From Oscillatoria sp. FACHB-1406 (GTDB taxonomy: Bacteria > Cyanobacteriota > Cyanobacteriia > Cyanobacteriales > Spirulinaceae), in contig NZ_JACJSM010000010.1 of NCBI RefSeq assembly GCF_014698145.1, positions 100,930 through 164,929 of the forward strand: DNA of 64,000 bases, in the 5' to 3' direction. A model generated the notes under the pieces. It made no database searches. It was not told the origin of the DNA and saw only the letters and a program-made list of their open reading frames with translations. Positions 54,405 to 64,000 of the stretch are shown one piece after another. How positions within the stretch are numbered: the stretch's first letter is position 1; each line of letters begins with the position of its first letter. The position numbers and the translations under genes are program-made.

Positions 54405-57080
54405 TTACTTCGTCGTCATCGTCCATACGCCATCCCATTCTGTCTCCGGTGGATTCATTAACATATGCAAGCAACGCTCGATATGTAAGTGCGCGGCGCG
54501 ATCGCTCGGTGCAATTTCTAGGATCGTTCCAAAATAGGGCAAAGCCATCGAAAAATCGCCCGCAACGTAGTGTTTTCGACCGTTGTTATATAACTCCAAA
54601 ATCGGTTCTCGTTGCGGGGCGGCGGGATCGGAATGACGACCGATTAATTCGTAAACGCGAACGGGTTCGGTTTTTCCTTTAACGCGAATGCAATCTAACT
54701 CTCGCACGGCAATTTCTTTTTTATGTTCGCCGCACAATTCATAAGTATTTTCGCTAATCACGATATCGCAGCCATACTGTTTGCTCGCGCCTTCCAAACG
54801 CGAACTTAAATTCACACCATCGCCGATTGCGGTAAACTCCATGCGTTTGCTCGAACCAATATTGCCGCTAATTACAGAACCCGAATTAATCCCGATCCCG
54901 ATGCGGATCGGTTCCTTATGTTCTGCGGCTCGACGCGCGTTAAATTCAGCCAACCGTTGGCGCATTTCCAAAGAACTCTGTACCGCTTGCCAAGCGTGAT
55001 CCGGCAGTTCAAAGGGCGTACCGAATACTGCCATAATTGCGTCGCCGATGTATTTATCGAGGATGCCTTTGTGGTTAAAAATTGCTTCAACCATCGACTC
55101 AAAATATTCGTTGAGCATCTGCACGACTTCTTCTGCCTGTAACTTTTCAGTTAAGCTCGTATAGCTGCGAATATCGGAAAAAAGAATTGTCACCTCTTTG
55201 CGTTTGCCACCTAAACTGATATTACCGCCTTCGAGCAGTTGTTCTGCCAGTTCTTGGTTCATGTAACGATACATCGTACTCTTGAGGCGTTTCGCTTGAG
55301 AGATGTCATCCATGACCACCAACGCGCCGCTGATTTTTTCGGGTTCGCTAGCATCGCTAATGGTATTGATACTGAGGTTGACGCTATGTTCTTCGCCAGC
55401 GGTAGAGATTAGGGGTTGGTCGGGGTAATACTGCTCGCGATCTTTGCTGGTTTTAGGATTGAGCGATCGCGCGAACCAATCGGCAAATTCGCCTTTGCGG
55501 GCGCTTTCTGCCTTATCAGCCCCATCTTTACTTTTAATATCGATCAACTCTCTCATACTCTTGCCTTCGAGCGGTTCGTCGCCCAGTCCGAGCAAATCTC
55601 GCGCTTTTTCATTAGCAGCAATGACCATCCCGTTTTTGTCGGTGGAAATTACGCCATTGGTCAAACTGCGCAAGATATCGCGCTGCATTTGTTCTTGCTG
55701 TTTGACTTGGTTGAAGAGTTTCGCATTCTGCAACGCCACGCCTGCTTGAATGTTAAACGCCTTCATGAATTCTTGGTCGTTGCGATTGAAGCTCGCTTTC
55801 CAACATTCAGGAGCTTGAGGCCAAGTGTCGGGATCGTATTCAGAATGACTCCCCTGTTTGATTTTGTTCACCAACTGCGTCACGCCGATTAAGTGACCGT
55901 CGGAGTTGAACACCGGCATACACAACAGGCTGCAAGTCCGATATTTTGTTTTTTCGTCGGTGGCTTTCGCGTTTTGTCCCATTGGATGCTCGTAAGCATC
56001 GTAGGCAATGTTGAGAATTTCGCCCGTTTCGCCGACATGACCGGCAAAACCCACGCCCACGGGACAGGTTAAGTCCAGCGTTTTTCCATCGGGAAGCTTG
56101 ACTTTTGTCCAAAGTTGTGTATTGTCATCGTTGAGCAACCAGAGGGTACTGCGATCGGCATTCATCAATTTTTTCGCCGCATCCATCACCGTACTGAGGG
56201 TTACTTCGAGATCGAGGTTGCCTTTGCTTAAAGAGTTGGTGGCTTCGATCAGGGCGTTGGCGGCGCGCTGGCGCTGGGTGGCTTTATAGAAGGAGCGAGA
56301 AGATTCGAGAATTAAGCGAATGGAAGGGGCAAATTCTTCAAAAACTTGCAGGTCTTCGTCGGTGAATCCTTCGGTGGAGATGCGCTCGGCTAGGGCTGTA
56401 TCGCGATCGCTGGATGATTTGAGTTTGTTTAGGAGTTGAACGACTGCGACTAACTCCTGAACGACTTCTCCCTTGTCGTTTTCCTTTTCCGTTAGCAAGG
56501 GCAGCGTCAGCATTGAATAGGTGCGATATTTATTTTTCTTATCAAATTCTTTCGCTGCTTCCGATCGCGGATCGTCGTAAAAATCGTAAGGGATATTGAG
56601 CGGTTGTTTGAATTGGGCGACTTCTCCGGCAATCCCGCGACCGACGGGAACGCGAATTTCGATCGGCTTGCCGTCGCTGCCTTTGGCGACAATCGACCAT
56701 AGCTCGTCTTGGTCGTCGTCGAGGAGGTAAATCGTGGTTCGGTCTGCGCCGAGCAGTTCCCCAGTCTTGAGCGTAATCGAGCGCAACATTTCGTCAAGAA
56801 TTGCGTCAAACCCTTGACTATCGAGCAGGTTATCGAGCATCGATAGGGTCTGATTGACGACCTTTAGTTTTTCTTCAACATCCCCTACAACGTCTCTGAA
56901 GTTTTCTGGGGAAACGCGCTCTAAGTAACTGCTAAAAGTGCCTCCTGCGGCGATCGTTAAGGCACTAGACGAATTGTTGGCATTGGGGGGAATCGGGGAA
57001 TCTTCACTTTCGGGAATTACGTCGATCGTCTGCCCGGTGTAGCCGTCTAAGACTTTGGTTTCAGGTGATGCAGGAGTCAT
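54405..57080 (-). CDS. GAF-GAF-PAS class III adenylate cyclase
   Basis: 891 residues. Two GAF domains (about 70-265 and 285-455), a PAS domain (about 475-590) and a class III cyclase domain (about 625-800). Metal-binding Asp residues are in TILFSDIRSYT (about 635) and DKYIGDAIMAVFG. KRMEFTAIGDGVNLSSRLE carries the Lys and Asp associated with ATP rather than GTP. A tail with TPR-like text follows. The protein should make cAMP in response to ligands of the GAF domains and is cytosolic. Confidence 0.92.
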   Translation of the reverse strand: MTPASPETKVLDGYTGQTIDVIPESEDSPIPPNANNSSSALTIAAGGTFSSYLERVSPENFRDVVGDVEEKLKVVNQTLSMLDNLLDSQGFDAILDEMLRSITLKTGELLGADRTTIYLLDDDQDELWSIVAKGSDGKPIEIRVPVGRGIAGEVAQFKQPLNIPYDFYDDPRSEAAKEFDKKNKYRTYSMLTLPLLTEKENDKGEVVQELVAVVQLLNKLKSSSDRDTALAERISTEGFTDEDLQVFEEFAPSIRLILESSRSFYKATQRQRAANALIEATNSLSKGNLDLEVTLSTVMDAAKKLMNADRSTLWLLNDDNTQLWTKVKLPDGKTLDLTCPVGVGFAGHVGETGEILNIAYDAYEHPMGQNAKATDEKTKYRTCSLLCMPVFNSDGHLIGVTQLVNKIKQGSHSEYDPDTWPQAPECWKASFNRNDQEFMKAFNIQAGVALQNAKLFNQVKQQEQMQRDILRSLTNGVISTDKNGMVIAANEKARDLLGLGDEPLEGKSMRELIDIKSKDGADKAESARKGEFADWFARSLNPKTSKDREQYYPDQPLISTAGEEHSVNLSINTISDASEPEKISGALVVMDDISQAKRLKSTMYRYMNQELAEQLLEGGNISLGGKRKEVTILFSDIRSYTSLTEKLQAEEVVQMLNEYFESMVEAIFNHKGILDKYIGDAIMAVFGTPFELPDHAWQAVQSSLEMRQRLAEFNARRAAEHKEPIRIGIGINSGSVISGNIGSSKRMEFTAIGDGVNLSSRLEGASKQYGCDIVISENTYELCGEHKKEIAVRELDCIRVKGKTEPVRVYELIGRHSDPAAPQREPILELYNNGRKHYVAGDFSMALPYFGTILEIAPSDRAAHLHIERCLHMLMNPPETEWDGVWTMTTK

Positions 57081-57243
57081 GCGTTTAATTTAAAAAAGAA
57101 CTTCTAAAGTTAAAAATGCAGTTTTTGAAGTAGATGCTCAAAAGTTTATCGGTTTGAGGCTCCAGCAATTGTTGTGGAAAGAACAGACTCGCGTCCTGTT
57201 TCTCAACGTGCGGTATCGAGCGAGTTTACCTCGTTTTTAACGA

Positions 57244-59043
57244 TTATTCCAGGCTCTTTTCAATTTTAGTTGACGGTCCGTTCCGGCGGCGTTGGGCGGC
57301 TTGGGTTAACAGGGACTCGGCAAAAGCGATCGCGTTTTTGCTCGATTGTCCGCCCGCAAGTTGAGCGAGTTCTTCGCGGCGCGTTTGAGCGGTGTCTAAA
57401 GGAACGATGCGGACGACGGTGCGAAGATCTGGCACTTCGAGGTTGGAGGCCACCCAAAGCGGGGATTCGGATTCATCCACGGTTTGTTTATCGACGCGAA
57501 AGTGAACGTCTGCCATTGCGGCGACAATGGGTTGGTGGGTGACGCAGAGGATTTGGTGTTGGTGGCTGAGTTGGTGAAGTTTTTCGGCGATCGCACCAGC
57601 GACTTTTCCCGAAGCACCCGCATCGATTTCGTCAAAGACTAGGGTGCGTTCGGGCAAGGTTGCGTTGGCTTCTGTCCCTCGGGCGAAACAAGCCTTTAAG
57701 GCAAGCAGAAAGCGACTCATTTCTCCACCCGAGGCGGTTTCTGAAAGGGGCTGCACGGCTTCTCCGGGGTTGGGGCTAAAGTAATAAGCAATGCGATCGC
57801 TGCCCGTCGAACTGACAGGAGCGGGGGTAAGGCGACATTCAAATTTTACCTTATCCATCGCTAGGGGTTTTAATTCTCGAATTAGGGTTTCTTCGAGGTC
57901 GCAAGCGGCGTTTTTCCGCTGCTGGCTTAGGCTTTTGCAGCGCTCTTGCAGTTTGCGTTCTCGCTCTCGATATCGTTTTTCGAGTTCTTCTAAGGATTGA
58001 TTGCTATCGTCGAGTTCGGCCAGTTCTTGGCGGAGTTTTTGGCGATGCGCGATCGCGTCGGCTAAGTCCGGTCCGTATTTGCGGCAAATTTGTTTGAGGG
58101 CGTTGAGGCGTTCTTCGACTTCAGCGAGGCGTTCGGGATCGGATTCTAAGTTTTCGCCGTAGCTATAAATTTGTTTGCCAGCTTCGATGGTTTGGGTTAA
58201 GGCTTCTCGCACCAGTTCGAGCAAGCTGCTTAGTTGGGGATCGTAGTTAACCATATCGGTGAGGATATTTTCGGCATCTGCGAGCAGATCGGTACTGGCG
58301 GGAACTTCGCGATCGTTTTGATAAAGGAGTTGATACGCTTTGTAGCTCGATTGCTGTAACTCGACGACGTGCGAGAGGCGATCGCGTTCTTGCTCGAGTT
58401 GGTTGAGTTCGTCGGGATCGTCGAGTTCGGCGGTTTCGAGTTCTTTGAGTTGATATTGCAGCCAATCGAGGCGTTGCAAGCGTTCTTTTTCGGAATTTCG
58501 GCGCTGTTCTAGGGCTTGCTCGCTTTGTTTGTAGGCGGCGTAGGCTTCGGTTACGGCAGCGCGTTCGGCCAGTAGCGTTTCGCCGCCAAAGGCATCGAGC
58601 AAATCTCGCTGTCGGGCGGGGAGAAACAATTGTACGGTTTGACCTTGGGCAGTAATTTCTACTAAGCGATCGCGCAGTTGCCCGATCGCTTGACGGTTGA
58701 CTAATACGCCATTAATACGAGAGCGGGAGCGCACGCCATTCTGACTTTGGGTTAACTCCCGACAACACACGAAGCTTTCTTCATCTAAGAGTTCGATTTC
58801 TTGTTCGCTCAGCCAATCTGCGATCGTCGGTGTTATGGCAAACGTTGCTTCGACTAACCCTTGCTGGCTGCCAGTGCGCAACAAACGACCGCTGGCTTTC
58901 CCCCCTAACACGACATCAAGAGCATCGAGAATAATCGATTTACCCGCTCCCGTTTCGCCGGTTAGCACGTTTAAGCCCGATCCGAACTCTCGATCCAAGC
59001 GATCGATCAAAGCAAAATTCCGAATTCGTAAGGAAAGTAACAT
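57244..59043 (-). CDS. recN: DNA repair protein RecN
   Basis: 599 residues. An SMC-like ATPase of double-strand break repair. Walker A LTGETGAGKSIILDAL near residues 28-43, a long central coiled coil (about 160-390), the ABC signature SGGEMSRFLLAL and Walker B LVFDEIDAG are all present, ending with the D-loop/H-loop text CVTHQPIVAAMAD. Start ATG at 59043 gives MLLSLRIRNFALID, typical of RecN. Confidence 0.96.
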   Translation of the reverse strand: MLLSLRIRNFALIDRLDREFGSGLNVLTGETGAGKSIILDALDVVLGGKASGRLLRTGSQQGLVEATFAITPTIADWLSEQEIELLDEESFVCCRELTQSQNGVRSRSRINGVLVNRQAIGQLRDRLVEITAQGQTVQLFLPARQRDLLDAFGGETLLAERAAVTEAYAAYKQSEQALEQRRNSEKERLQRLDWLQYQLKELETAELDDPDELNQLEQERDRLSHVVELQQSSYKAYQLLYQNDREVPASTDLLADAENILTDMVNYDPQLSSLLELVREALTQTIEAGKQIYSYGENLESDPERLAEVEERLNALKQICRKYGPDLADAIAHRQKLRQELAELDDSNQSLEELEKRYRERERKLQERCKSLSQQRKNAACDLEETLIRELKPLAMDKVKFECRLTPAPVSSTGSDRIAYYFSPNPGEAVQPLSETASGGEMSRFLLALKACFARGTEANATLPERTLVFDEIDAGASGKVAGAIAEKLHQLSHQHQILCVTHQPIVAAMADVHFRVDKQTVDESESPLWVASNLEVPDLRTVVRIVPLDTAQTRREELAQLAGGQSSKNAIAFAESLLTQAAQRRRNGPSTKIEKSLE

Positions 59044-59443
59044 CGACCGATGCCCGATTTTAAGTTTTTTAGACCCAAATTATAGCACAGGCTGAGGGAG
59101 GCGGGAGCCGAGCGCTGTTTCTGACCCGCTTGTTGGGGCGCATCGTTAACTTAGGGTAACAATCTCAAAACTTCTGCATCTAGTTTCACAATCCTTAACT
59201 TTATTTTTCTTTACGGAAATCGTTGTTTTTACAACTTTTTACTTGTTTTGCTTGCGGTTTAATGCTATTATCTAGATAATGGAAATATTGGCATTTTTAA
59301 AATTAATGCACAGATTTCCATTATAAAAATATAATACCCAAACTTTCGAGAAAAAGCAAGCCCCAAAATCCCTAAAAAATCCCCCCAACTCAACTAGAAA
59401 CTGAGAAATTGTAGCTTAGCAAACAACAATTTAACCCAATAAC
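59044..59443. other. 400-base AT-rich intergenic region
   Basis: No ORF, strong palindrome or RNA gene is seen. Long A/T runs around 59200-59400 could hold the recN promoter on the minus strand or the 3' end of the glycosyltransferase transcript lies beyond; nothing can be assigned. Confidence 0.5.
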
Positions 59444-60505
59444 TTAACCCGATTTCAAAATATCCCGAAACCAAGCCTCAAAGCGATCGCCCCAAACCCC
59501 CAAACCATAGTCATGCTCGGCTTGCTGGCGACAAACCGAGCGATCGATCTCATCAATGCGAGCAATCCCTTCAATTAATCCTTCTACGCTATCCGGTTCC
59601 ACTAAAAAACCCGTTTTACCCTCGCGCACGATTTCTGCTGGACCGCCGCGCCGATAAGCAATAATAGGAACGCCGCAAGCTAACGCCTCAATTGCTACAT
59701 TACCAAACGCTTCCACCCAGCGAGGAGTCATCAACAGAGCGCGACAATCGCGCAGTTGTGCCTGTAATTCCTCAGTTCCTAAAAAACCCCGATATTCCAT
59801 CGGCGCGTCGGCATAATCGCGACAAATTTGCTGCCAATACTCCTCATCCTGAATTTTGCCAAAAATCTTTAAAGGAATGCCCGTTATTTGTGCGGCTCGC
59901 ACGGCATCTTCGAGTGCTTTTTCTGGGGCAATTCTTCCCAGCCAAGCTAACGAATTTTGAGGTCTTGCCTGAAATTGGTAGAGCGATAGATCGATCCCGC
60001 TCCCAAGGATGCGACACTGTTGGCAAAACGGGAAAGTTTCTGCTTGAGTACGAGTATACACGCCGATGGTGTGAGGAAAATCTCGGGCGACGCGATTCAT
60101 GATGCGATCGAGGGCTTCCGTCATCGACCCCATACTAATAAAATGGGCAATAGGAATGTGGAAAAAAGGGGTTAAATAAAAGGGCAGCCAATCGAAAGCA
60201 AAATTAACAATTAAGTCCCAATCTTGTTCGACGGCGCGCGCGTAATCCCACAGATTCGCTAAAGCAGAATTGTCGGGCAGAACGACCGGCGTATCGCGAG
60301 TTAAAGTTTGAGCGGCAATTTGAATCTCTCCCTCAACTTCAACAAGAGAAATCCCCTCGAGCTTAGAATCTTGAGGGGCAAGCACCAAAACTTGATGACC
60401 GCGTTTCAGCATTTCTAGGGCTAAATTTTTCAGTGTTAGTTCGACACCGCCGCCAATTCCAGAGCCTAACGGTGCTACGGGAGTCGATAAAAAGAGAAGT
60501 TTCAC
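59444..60505 (-). CDS. Family 4 glycosyltransferase (GT-B fold)
   Basis: 353 residues. The N-terminal domain starts MKLLFLSTPVAPLGSGIGGG with the acceptor-side glycine loop. The C-terminal domain shows LAWLGRIAPEKALEDAVRAA, MTPRWVEAFGNVAIEALACGVPIIAYRRGGPAEIV, including the E-x7-E pattern of the family. It transfers a sugar from a nucleotide donor, probably to a lipid or polysaccharide. The UDP-sugar genes lie divergent and next to it. Confidence 0.9.
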   Translation of the reverse strand: MKLLFLSTPVAPLGSGIGGGVELTLKNLALEMLKRGHQVLVLAPQDSKLEGISLVEVEGEIQIAAQTLTRDTPVVLPDNSALANLWDYARAVEQDWDLIVNFAFDWLPFYLTPFFHIPIAHFISMGSMTEALDRIMNRVARDFPHTIGVYTRTQAETFPFCQQCRILGSGIDLSLYQFQARPQNSLAWLGRIAPEKALEDAVRAAQITGIPLKIFGKIQDEEYWQQICRDYADAPMEYRGFLGTEELQAQLRDCRALLMTPRWVEAFGNVAIEALACGVPIIAYRRGGPAEIVREGKTGFLVEPDSVEGLIEGIARIDEIDRSVCRQQAEHDYGLGVWGDRFEAWFRDILKSG

Positions 60506-60669
60506 GATTGAGTTACGAGGAGTTTGAGCCTAGAGATTAAGGTGAATCGAAAAGTATCGTCGCGATCGAAAATTAACAATAAAATCTCGCAACGCGAGCC
60601 AAGGTTCTGCCGAAATATTTTCTGGCGCTAGAATCTGTATAAACTATTCACAAATAACAGCCAACTGAA

Positions 60670-61722
60670 ATGCAACTTTTTGTCCCCGGTCGCCTTTGTT
60701 TATTTGGCGAACATAGCGATTGGGCGGGGGGATATCGCCGCATCAATCCAGAATTAGGCAAAGGTTACGCCCTAATATCGGGGATCGATCGCGGTTTGTA
60801 TGCGACCGTCCGACCCCATCCTACGCATTTTACCGTGCGGGCGACGGGGAATCGAGGCGAATCCCTCGGTGCGCTGCAACTGCCGATGACAGCAGACTCT
60901 TTACTCGCCGAAGCGCGATCGGGCGGTTTTTTCAGCTATGCTGCGGGGGTAGCCTACCAAATTTTACAGCGCTATCGCGTTGGCGGAATCGACCTTAATA
61001 ATAATCGCAGCACTCTTCCCATTCAAAAAGGACTCTCCTCGAGCGCCGCGCTATGCGTTCTCGTCGCTCGCGCCTTCAATCGCACCTACAACCTGCAATT
61101 GAGCGTTCGCGAAGAAATGGAGTTAGCGTACCTCGGCGAAAGGACAACTCCCTCGCAATGCGGTCGTATGGACCAAGCGTGCGCCTACGGACAACGCCCC
61201 GTAATGATGATTTTTGAGGGAGAAGCGACAGAAATCGTCGAATTAAGCCTTTCGCAACCCTTAGATCTCGTCCTGGTTGACCTTGGAGGCGTTAAAAATA
61301 CCCAGGAAATTCTAGCAGCACTCAATCAAGCCTATCCCATCGCGCGCAATCGCCGACAAAAGGACGTACAGTATTATCTGGGAGAAGTAAGTGCAGAGAT
61401 AACTCAAGCGGCTGCGATCGCATTGAGCCAGGGAGATCCCCAGCGCTTGGGGCAGTTAATGCGGCAAGCACAAGCCGCTTTTGACCGCTATCTCATCCCC
61501 GCTTGTCCCTCGCAACTCACCGCACCACTTCTCCATACCCTCCTCGAACATCCTCCCCTACAACCCTATATTTGGGGAGGTAAAGGAGTCGGTTCCCAGG
61601 GCGATGGAACGGCGCAATTGCTCGTCAAGGAGCGAACGGCTCGGCAAGAAGCAATCGCGGTTATAGAGCGAGATTTCCCGCAAATGCACGCGCTCGGTCT
61701 TGTTCTCGCTCCTCCGACCTAA
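60670..61722 (+). CDS. GHMP-family sugar kinase
   Basis: 350 residues. GHMP motif 1 is GRLCLFGEHSDWAGG, motif 2 is PIQKGLSSSAALCVLVA (ATP loop) and GRMDQACAYG carries a conserved Asp. Motif 3 is less clear near WGGKGVGSQGDGTAQLLV. Its similarity to galactokinase and glucuronokinase and the following nucleotidyltransferase suggest a sugar-1-kinase feeding UDP-sugar synthesis. The exact sugar is not determined. Confidence 0.85.
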   Translation: MQLFVPGRLCLFGEHSDWAGGYRRINPELGKGYALISGIDRGLYATVRPHPTHFTVRATGNRGESLGALQLPMTADSLLAEARSGGFFSYAAGVAYQILQRYRVGGIDLNNNRSTLPIQKGLSSSAALCVLVARAFNRTYNLQLSVREEMELAYLGERTTPSQCGRMDQACAYGQRPVMMIFEGEATEIVELSLSQPLDLVLVDLGGVKNTQEILAALNQAYPIARNRRQKDVQYYLGEVSAEITQAAAIALSQGDPQRLGQLMRQAQAAFDRYLIPACPSQLTAPLLHTLLEHPPLQPYIWGGKGVGSQGDGTAQLLVKERTARQEAIAVIERDFPQMHALGLVLAPPT

Positions 61723-61753
61723 AAATCCTGTTTTCTCGTTGGCTCGATAATCT

Positions 61754-62668
61754 ATGAACGATGCAACCTCTCATTCGGTCTCCATTCGCAAAGCTGTCAT
61801 TCCGGCGGCGGGGTTCGGAACCCGTATGTTCCCTGCCACAAAAGCAATTAAAAAAGAATTTTTTCCGATTATCGATCGCGAAGGCCGAGCTAAACCGATT
61901 ATCCTTGCAATTGTTGAAGAAGCGATTCAAGCCGGAATCGAAGAAGTTGGGATCGTCGTCCAAAAACGCGATCGCGCTTTATTTGAAGAATTTTTTAGAG
62001 CTAACCCCTCGCCCACACTGTACGACAAACTCAAACCCGACGCGCGCGAATATTGCCGCTACTTACAACAACTTGGAGAGCGCATCACGCTCATCGATCA
62101 AGATATTGCCGATGGATTTGGTTATGCCGTTTCTTGTGCCAAAAGTTGGGTGAACGACGAGTTGTTTTTATTGCTGCTAGGCGACCACCTTTATACTTCA
62201 TTTATTACGAAAAATTGTTCGAGTCAAATATTAGATGTATATCGAGATGTGAAGCTCAGTACGATTGGAATGCGGATTGTTTCAATAGCGGAAATTGAAA
62301 ATTACGGCGGCATTACCGGAAAATGGACGGCTACAGATGCCGTGCTTTCTATTACCGAAATTCATGAAAAACCGACTCCAGAGTTTGCCAGCGCTCGCTT
62401 GCGCGTCAGAGGCATGGAAGAAGGAAAATTTTTGGCAGTTTTTGGGAACTATATTCTCACGCCGACAATTTTTGAAATCTTGCAAGAAAATATATCGAAC
62501 AATGCCAGAGAAAGCGGTGAGTTCCAGTTAACCTCCTGCCTCGAAAAATTGAGAGCGCGCGAAGGGATGGCTGGGTACTTAATCAAAGGACAGTGCTTTG
62601 ATGTCGGCTTGCCCGATGTGTACCGCAAGACGATTATTGATTTCCGCCACGCGCGATCGGATTTTTAA
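61754..62668 (+). CDS. UTP-glucose-1-phosphate uridylyltransferase-like nucleotidyltransferase
   Basis: 304 residues. The N-terminal nucleotide motif [26 protein letters not shown] is of GalU type, with LLGDHLY (metal Asp) and NYGGITGKW and [11 protein letters not shown] further on. It should join a sugar-1-phosphate to a nucleotide. Only 31 bases separate it from the GHMP kinase, so the pair probably forms a kinase plus pyrophosphorylase salvage route. Some positions differ from classical GalU, so another sugar is possible. Confidence 0.87.
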   Translation: MNDATSHSVSIRKAVIPAAGFGTRMFPATKAIKKEFFPIIDREGRAKPIILAIVEEAIQAGIEEVGIVVQKRDRALFEEFFRANPSPTLYDKLKPDAREYCRYLQQLGERITLIDQDIADGFGYAVSCAKSWVNDELFLLLLGDHLYTSFITKNCSSQILDVYRDVKLSTIGMRIVSIAEIENYGGITGKWTATDAVLSITEIHEKPTPEFASARLRVRGMEEGKFLAVFGNYILTPTIFEILQENISNNARESGEFQLTSCLEKLRAREGMAGYLIKGQCFDVGLPDVYRKTIIDFRHARSDF

Positions 62669-62696
62669 GTTAATATCGAAAAATAAACTCGGTTCT

Positions 62697-63071
62697 ATGT
62701 TGCGTACTCTTCTGCTTGCGAAAATTCACAACTGCACGCTTACCGGGGCAAATTTAGACTACGAGGGCAGCATTAGCATTGACAAAGCCTTGCTTGATGC
62801 TGCCGGAATTTTGCCTTACGAACAAGTGCAAATTGTCAATAAAAACAATGGTAATCGTTTGATGACTTATGCGATCGAAGCGCCCGCCCATTCGGGAATT
62901 ATTGAATTGAATGGTGCAGCGGCGCGACTGGGAATGAAAGGCGATTCATTAATTATTATGACCTACGGACAATTGAACGAAGAAGAACTCCTATCTTACG
63001 CTCCTAGAGTTGTCTTAGTCGATCGCAATAATACCCCCGTTGCGAGGGTTAGCTCTACAGCGCGGAACTAG
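62697..63071 (+). CDS. panD: Aspartate 1-decarboxylase
   Basis: 124 residues. It makes beta-alanine for pantothenate. The self-cleavage site that forms the pyruvoyl group is seen as G24-S25 in DYEGSISID, and [13 protein letters not shown] and [21 protein letters not shown] are typical. The ATG at 62697 gives [12 protein letters not shown]; a longer frame starting at 62598 overlaps the preceding gene and is rejected. Confidence 0.94.
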   Translation: MLRTLLLAKIHNCTLTGANLDYEGSISIDKALLDAAGILPYEQVQIVNKNNGNRLMTYAIEAPAHSGIIELNGAAARLGMKGDSLIIMTYGQLNEEELLSYAPRVVLVDRNNTPVARVSSTARN

Positions 63072-63220
63072 AAATGGAGCGCTAATTAAAACTCAGCTAC
63101 GACTTCTATTTCTCCGGTTTGTCTCTGTTGAATTTATGCCTCATCAGGAAATCGCGATCGCGCTTTTGTAGTTCCCCTTCAGCCCACATTCCGCACGCTT
63201 TCTACAAAGGTCTGAAGTTT

Positions 63221-63640
63221 ATGAGTCGTCCTGCTAGTATCACTGTCGTTGGCATTTTGGAATTGATTAGCGGTATCCTTAACCTTCTCGACTGCTTGGG
63301 TTTGTTATTAATTGGCGGCTTTGTCGGAGGAATTTGCCTTCTCTCAGGCAGTCAAGAAGGTTTCGCGATCGCGGCGATCTTCGGCAGCTTTATGCTACTG
63401 TTTGCCTTCATTAGTCTTACGCTCGGACTACTCTCCCTCATCCTCAGCATCGGTCTATTCCGACTCCACAAGTGGGCTTGGGTCGGAGCAACCATCGTCC
63501 ACAGCATTACTCTAATCGTCGAAGTAACCAAGCTCGCAGGTAGCGGTGGAGTCGCCGCTAATTATTTAAACCTCGGCTTCGCCATTGCCATCTTTTACTA
63601 CCTGATGCAGCCCGATGTCAAACAAGCATTTCGCGTCTGA
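63221..63640 (+). CDS. Small membrane protein, unknown function
   Basis: 139 residues. About four hydrophobic helices (7-30, 36-52, 60-86, 90-130). It starts MSRPASITVVGILELISGIL and ends YLMQPDVKQAFRV. Similar small cyanobacterial proteins are annotated as hypothetical membrane proteins. The ATG at 63221 avoids a basic upstream extension. Confidence 0.75.
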   Translation: MSRPASITVVGILELISGILNLLDCLGLLLIGGFVGGICLLSGSQEGFAIAAIFGSFMLLFAFISLTLGLLSLILSIGLFRLHKWAWVGATIVHSITLIVEVTKLAGSGGVAANYLNLGFAIAIFYYLMQPDVKQAFRV

Positions 63641-63730
63641 GCGCGCCCTACCGCTTGTCTCCTTTCACCGCCTCCCTTATCTCATAAGCTTAAATTATGA
63701 GAGAGATGAGGAGAACTTTAGTGTCAAGTC

Positions 63731-63759
63731 TTTACAAAACTTAAAAAGGTAGCTATGAT
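63731..63759 (+). promoter_or_regulatory. psbA promoter
   Basis: TTTACA (63731-63736) and TATGAT (63754-63759) are separated by 17 bases. This close match to the sigma-70 consensus, 71 bases before the psbA ATG, is typical of strongly light-regulated psbA genes. The leader holds a CGAGAT/ATCTCG stem-loop at 63774-63796. Confidence 0.75.
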
Positions 63760-63830
63760 GTGAAACATAGATACGAGATACGAACCTCGCATCTCGAACC
63801 TTGATAACTTAATACCGCAATCATTCAACC

Positions 63831-64000
63831 ATGACAACCACCCTTTCAACTCGCGAGAGCGCGGGCGCTTGGGAAAGATTCTGTCAGTGGATTACCAGTA
63901 CCAACAACCGCATTTATGTCGGTTGGTTCGGCGTACTGATGATCCCGACGCTTCTGAGCGCAACCATCTGCTACCTGATCGCCTTTGTCGCCGCCCCCCC
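63831..64000 (+). CDS. psbA: Photosystem II D1 protein (5' part, cut by the window end)
   Basis: The first 56 codons are visible: [20 protein letters not shown], then [20 protein letters not shown] and the first membrane helix. This is the D1 N terminus, which forms the reaction centre of photosystem II with D2. The gene continues beyond base 64000. Which D1 variant it is cannot be decided from this part. Confidence 0.97.
   Translation, partial: MTTTLSTRESAGAWERFCQWITSTNNRIYVGWFGVLMIPTLLSATICYLIAFVAAP

Overview
The window is chromosomal DNA of a cyanobacterium. It carries the psbE-psbF-psbL-psbJ cluster behind rubA and ycf48, the start of psbA, sqdB, a chorismate lyase of the plastoquinone pathway, dapL-type lysine synthesis, and very many GCGATCGC (HIP1) octamers. 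The genus cannot be fixed from sequence reading alone. Most of the window is ordinary housekeeping and photosynthesis genes separated by short dispersed repeats; two stretches are clearly accessory.

Layout. 1-8.4 kb: clpS, a CPBP membrane protease, chorismate lyase, Xaa-Pro aminopeptidase, a CDF metal exporter, a DUF1537 kinase, a DUF4342 protein, YebC and a secreted barrel-like protein. 8.4-10.8 kb: the rubA-ycf48-psbEFLJ photosystem II assembly unit on the minus strand, including three genes too short for ordinary ORF calling. 10.8-20.3 kb: a probable IS605/TnpB right-end relic, sqdB, a PLP decarboxylase whose active-site lysine is replaced by glutamine, a 1129-residue Cache-kinase-receiver-phosphatase hybrid, an unknown protein and dapL.

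20.4-34.4 kb is a complete type I-D CRISPR-Cas locus: 26 repeats and 25 spacers, cas2, cas1, cas4, cas6, a Uma2-type gene inserted on the opposite strand, cas3, csc1, csc2 and cas10d, with a divergent WYL regulator. Array, leader and cas genes are all read on the minus strand. cas10d contains a convincing internal start for the small subunit Cas11d. The cas10d/WYL intergenic region holds a repeat-like half, a 42-nt spacer-like stretch, a second weaker repeat-like half and a terminator on the plus strand; this may be a stand-alone crRNA-like regulatory RNA.

36.7-43.2 kb is an unrecognised five-gene cluster on the plus strand: two modular proteins built from Glu-Tyr repeats, glycine-rich helices and a shared C-terminal domain; a protein with an HExxH zinc-peptidase signature; a protein with a transthyretin-like N-terminal domain; and a helical protein of unknown type. 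This is the strongest candidate for an undescribed system.

43.6-64 kb: exonuclease III, a decaying persulfide-detoxification operon (ArsR regulator and rhodanese intact; ETHE1-like and TauE-like genes truncated), an AI-2E-family permease, a sugar transporter, leuD, a cupin, an SLH/WG-repeat envelope protein, a frameshifted pseudogene, a GAF-PAS adenylate cyclase, recN, a glycosyltransferase, a sugar kinase plus nucleotidyltransferase pair, panD, a small membrane protein and the first 170 bases of psbA with a clear promoter.
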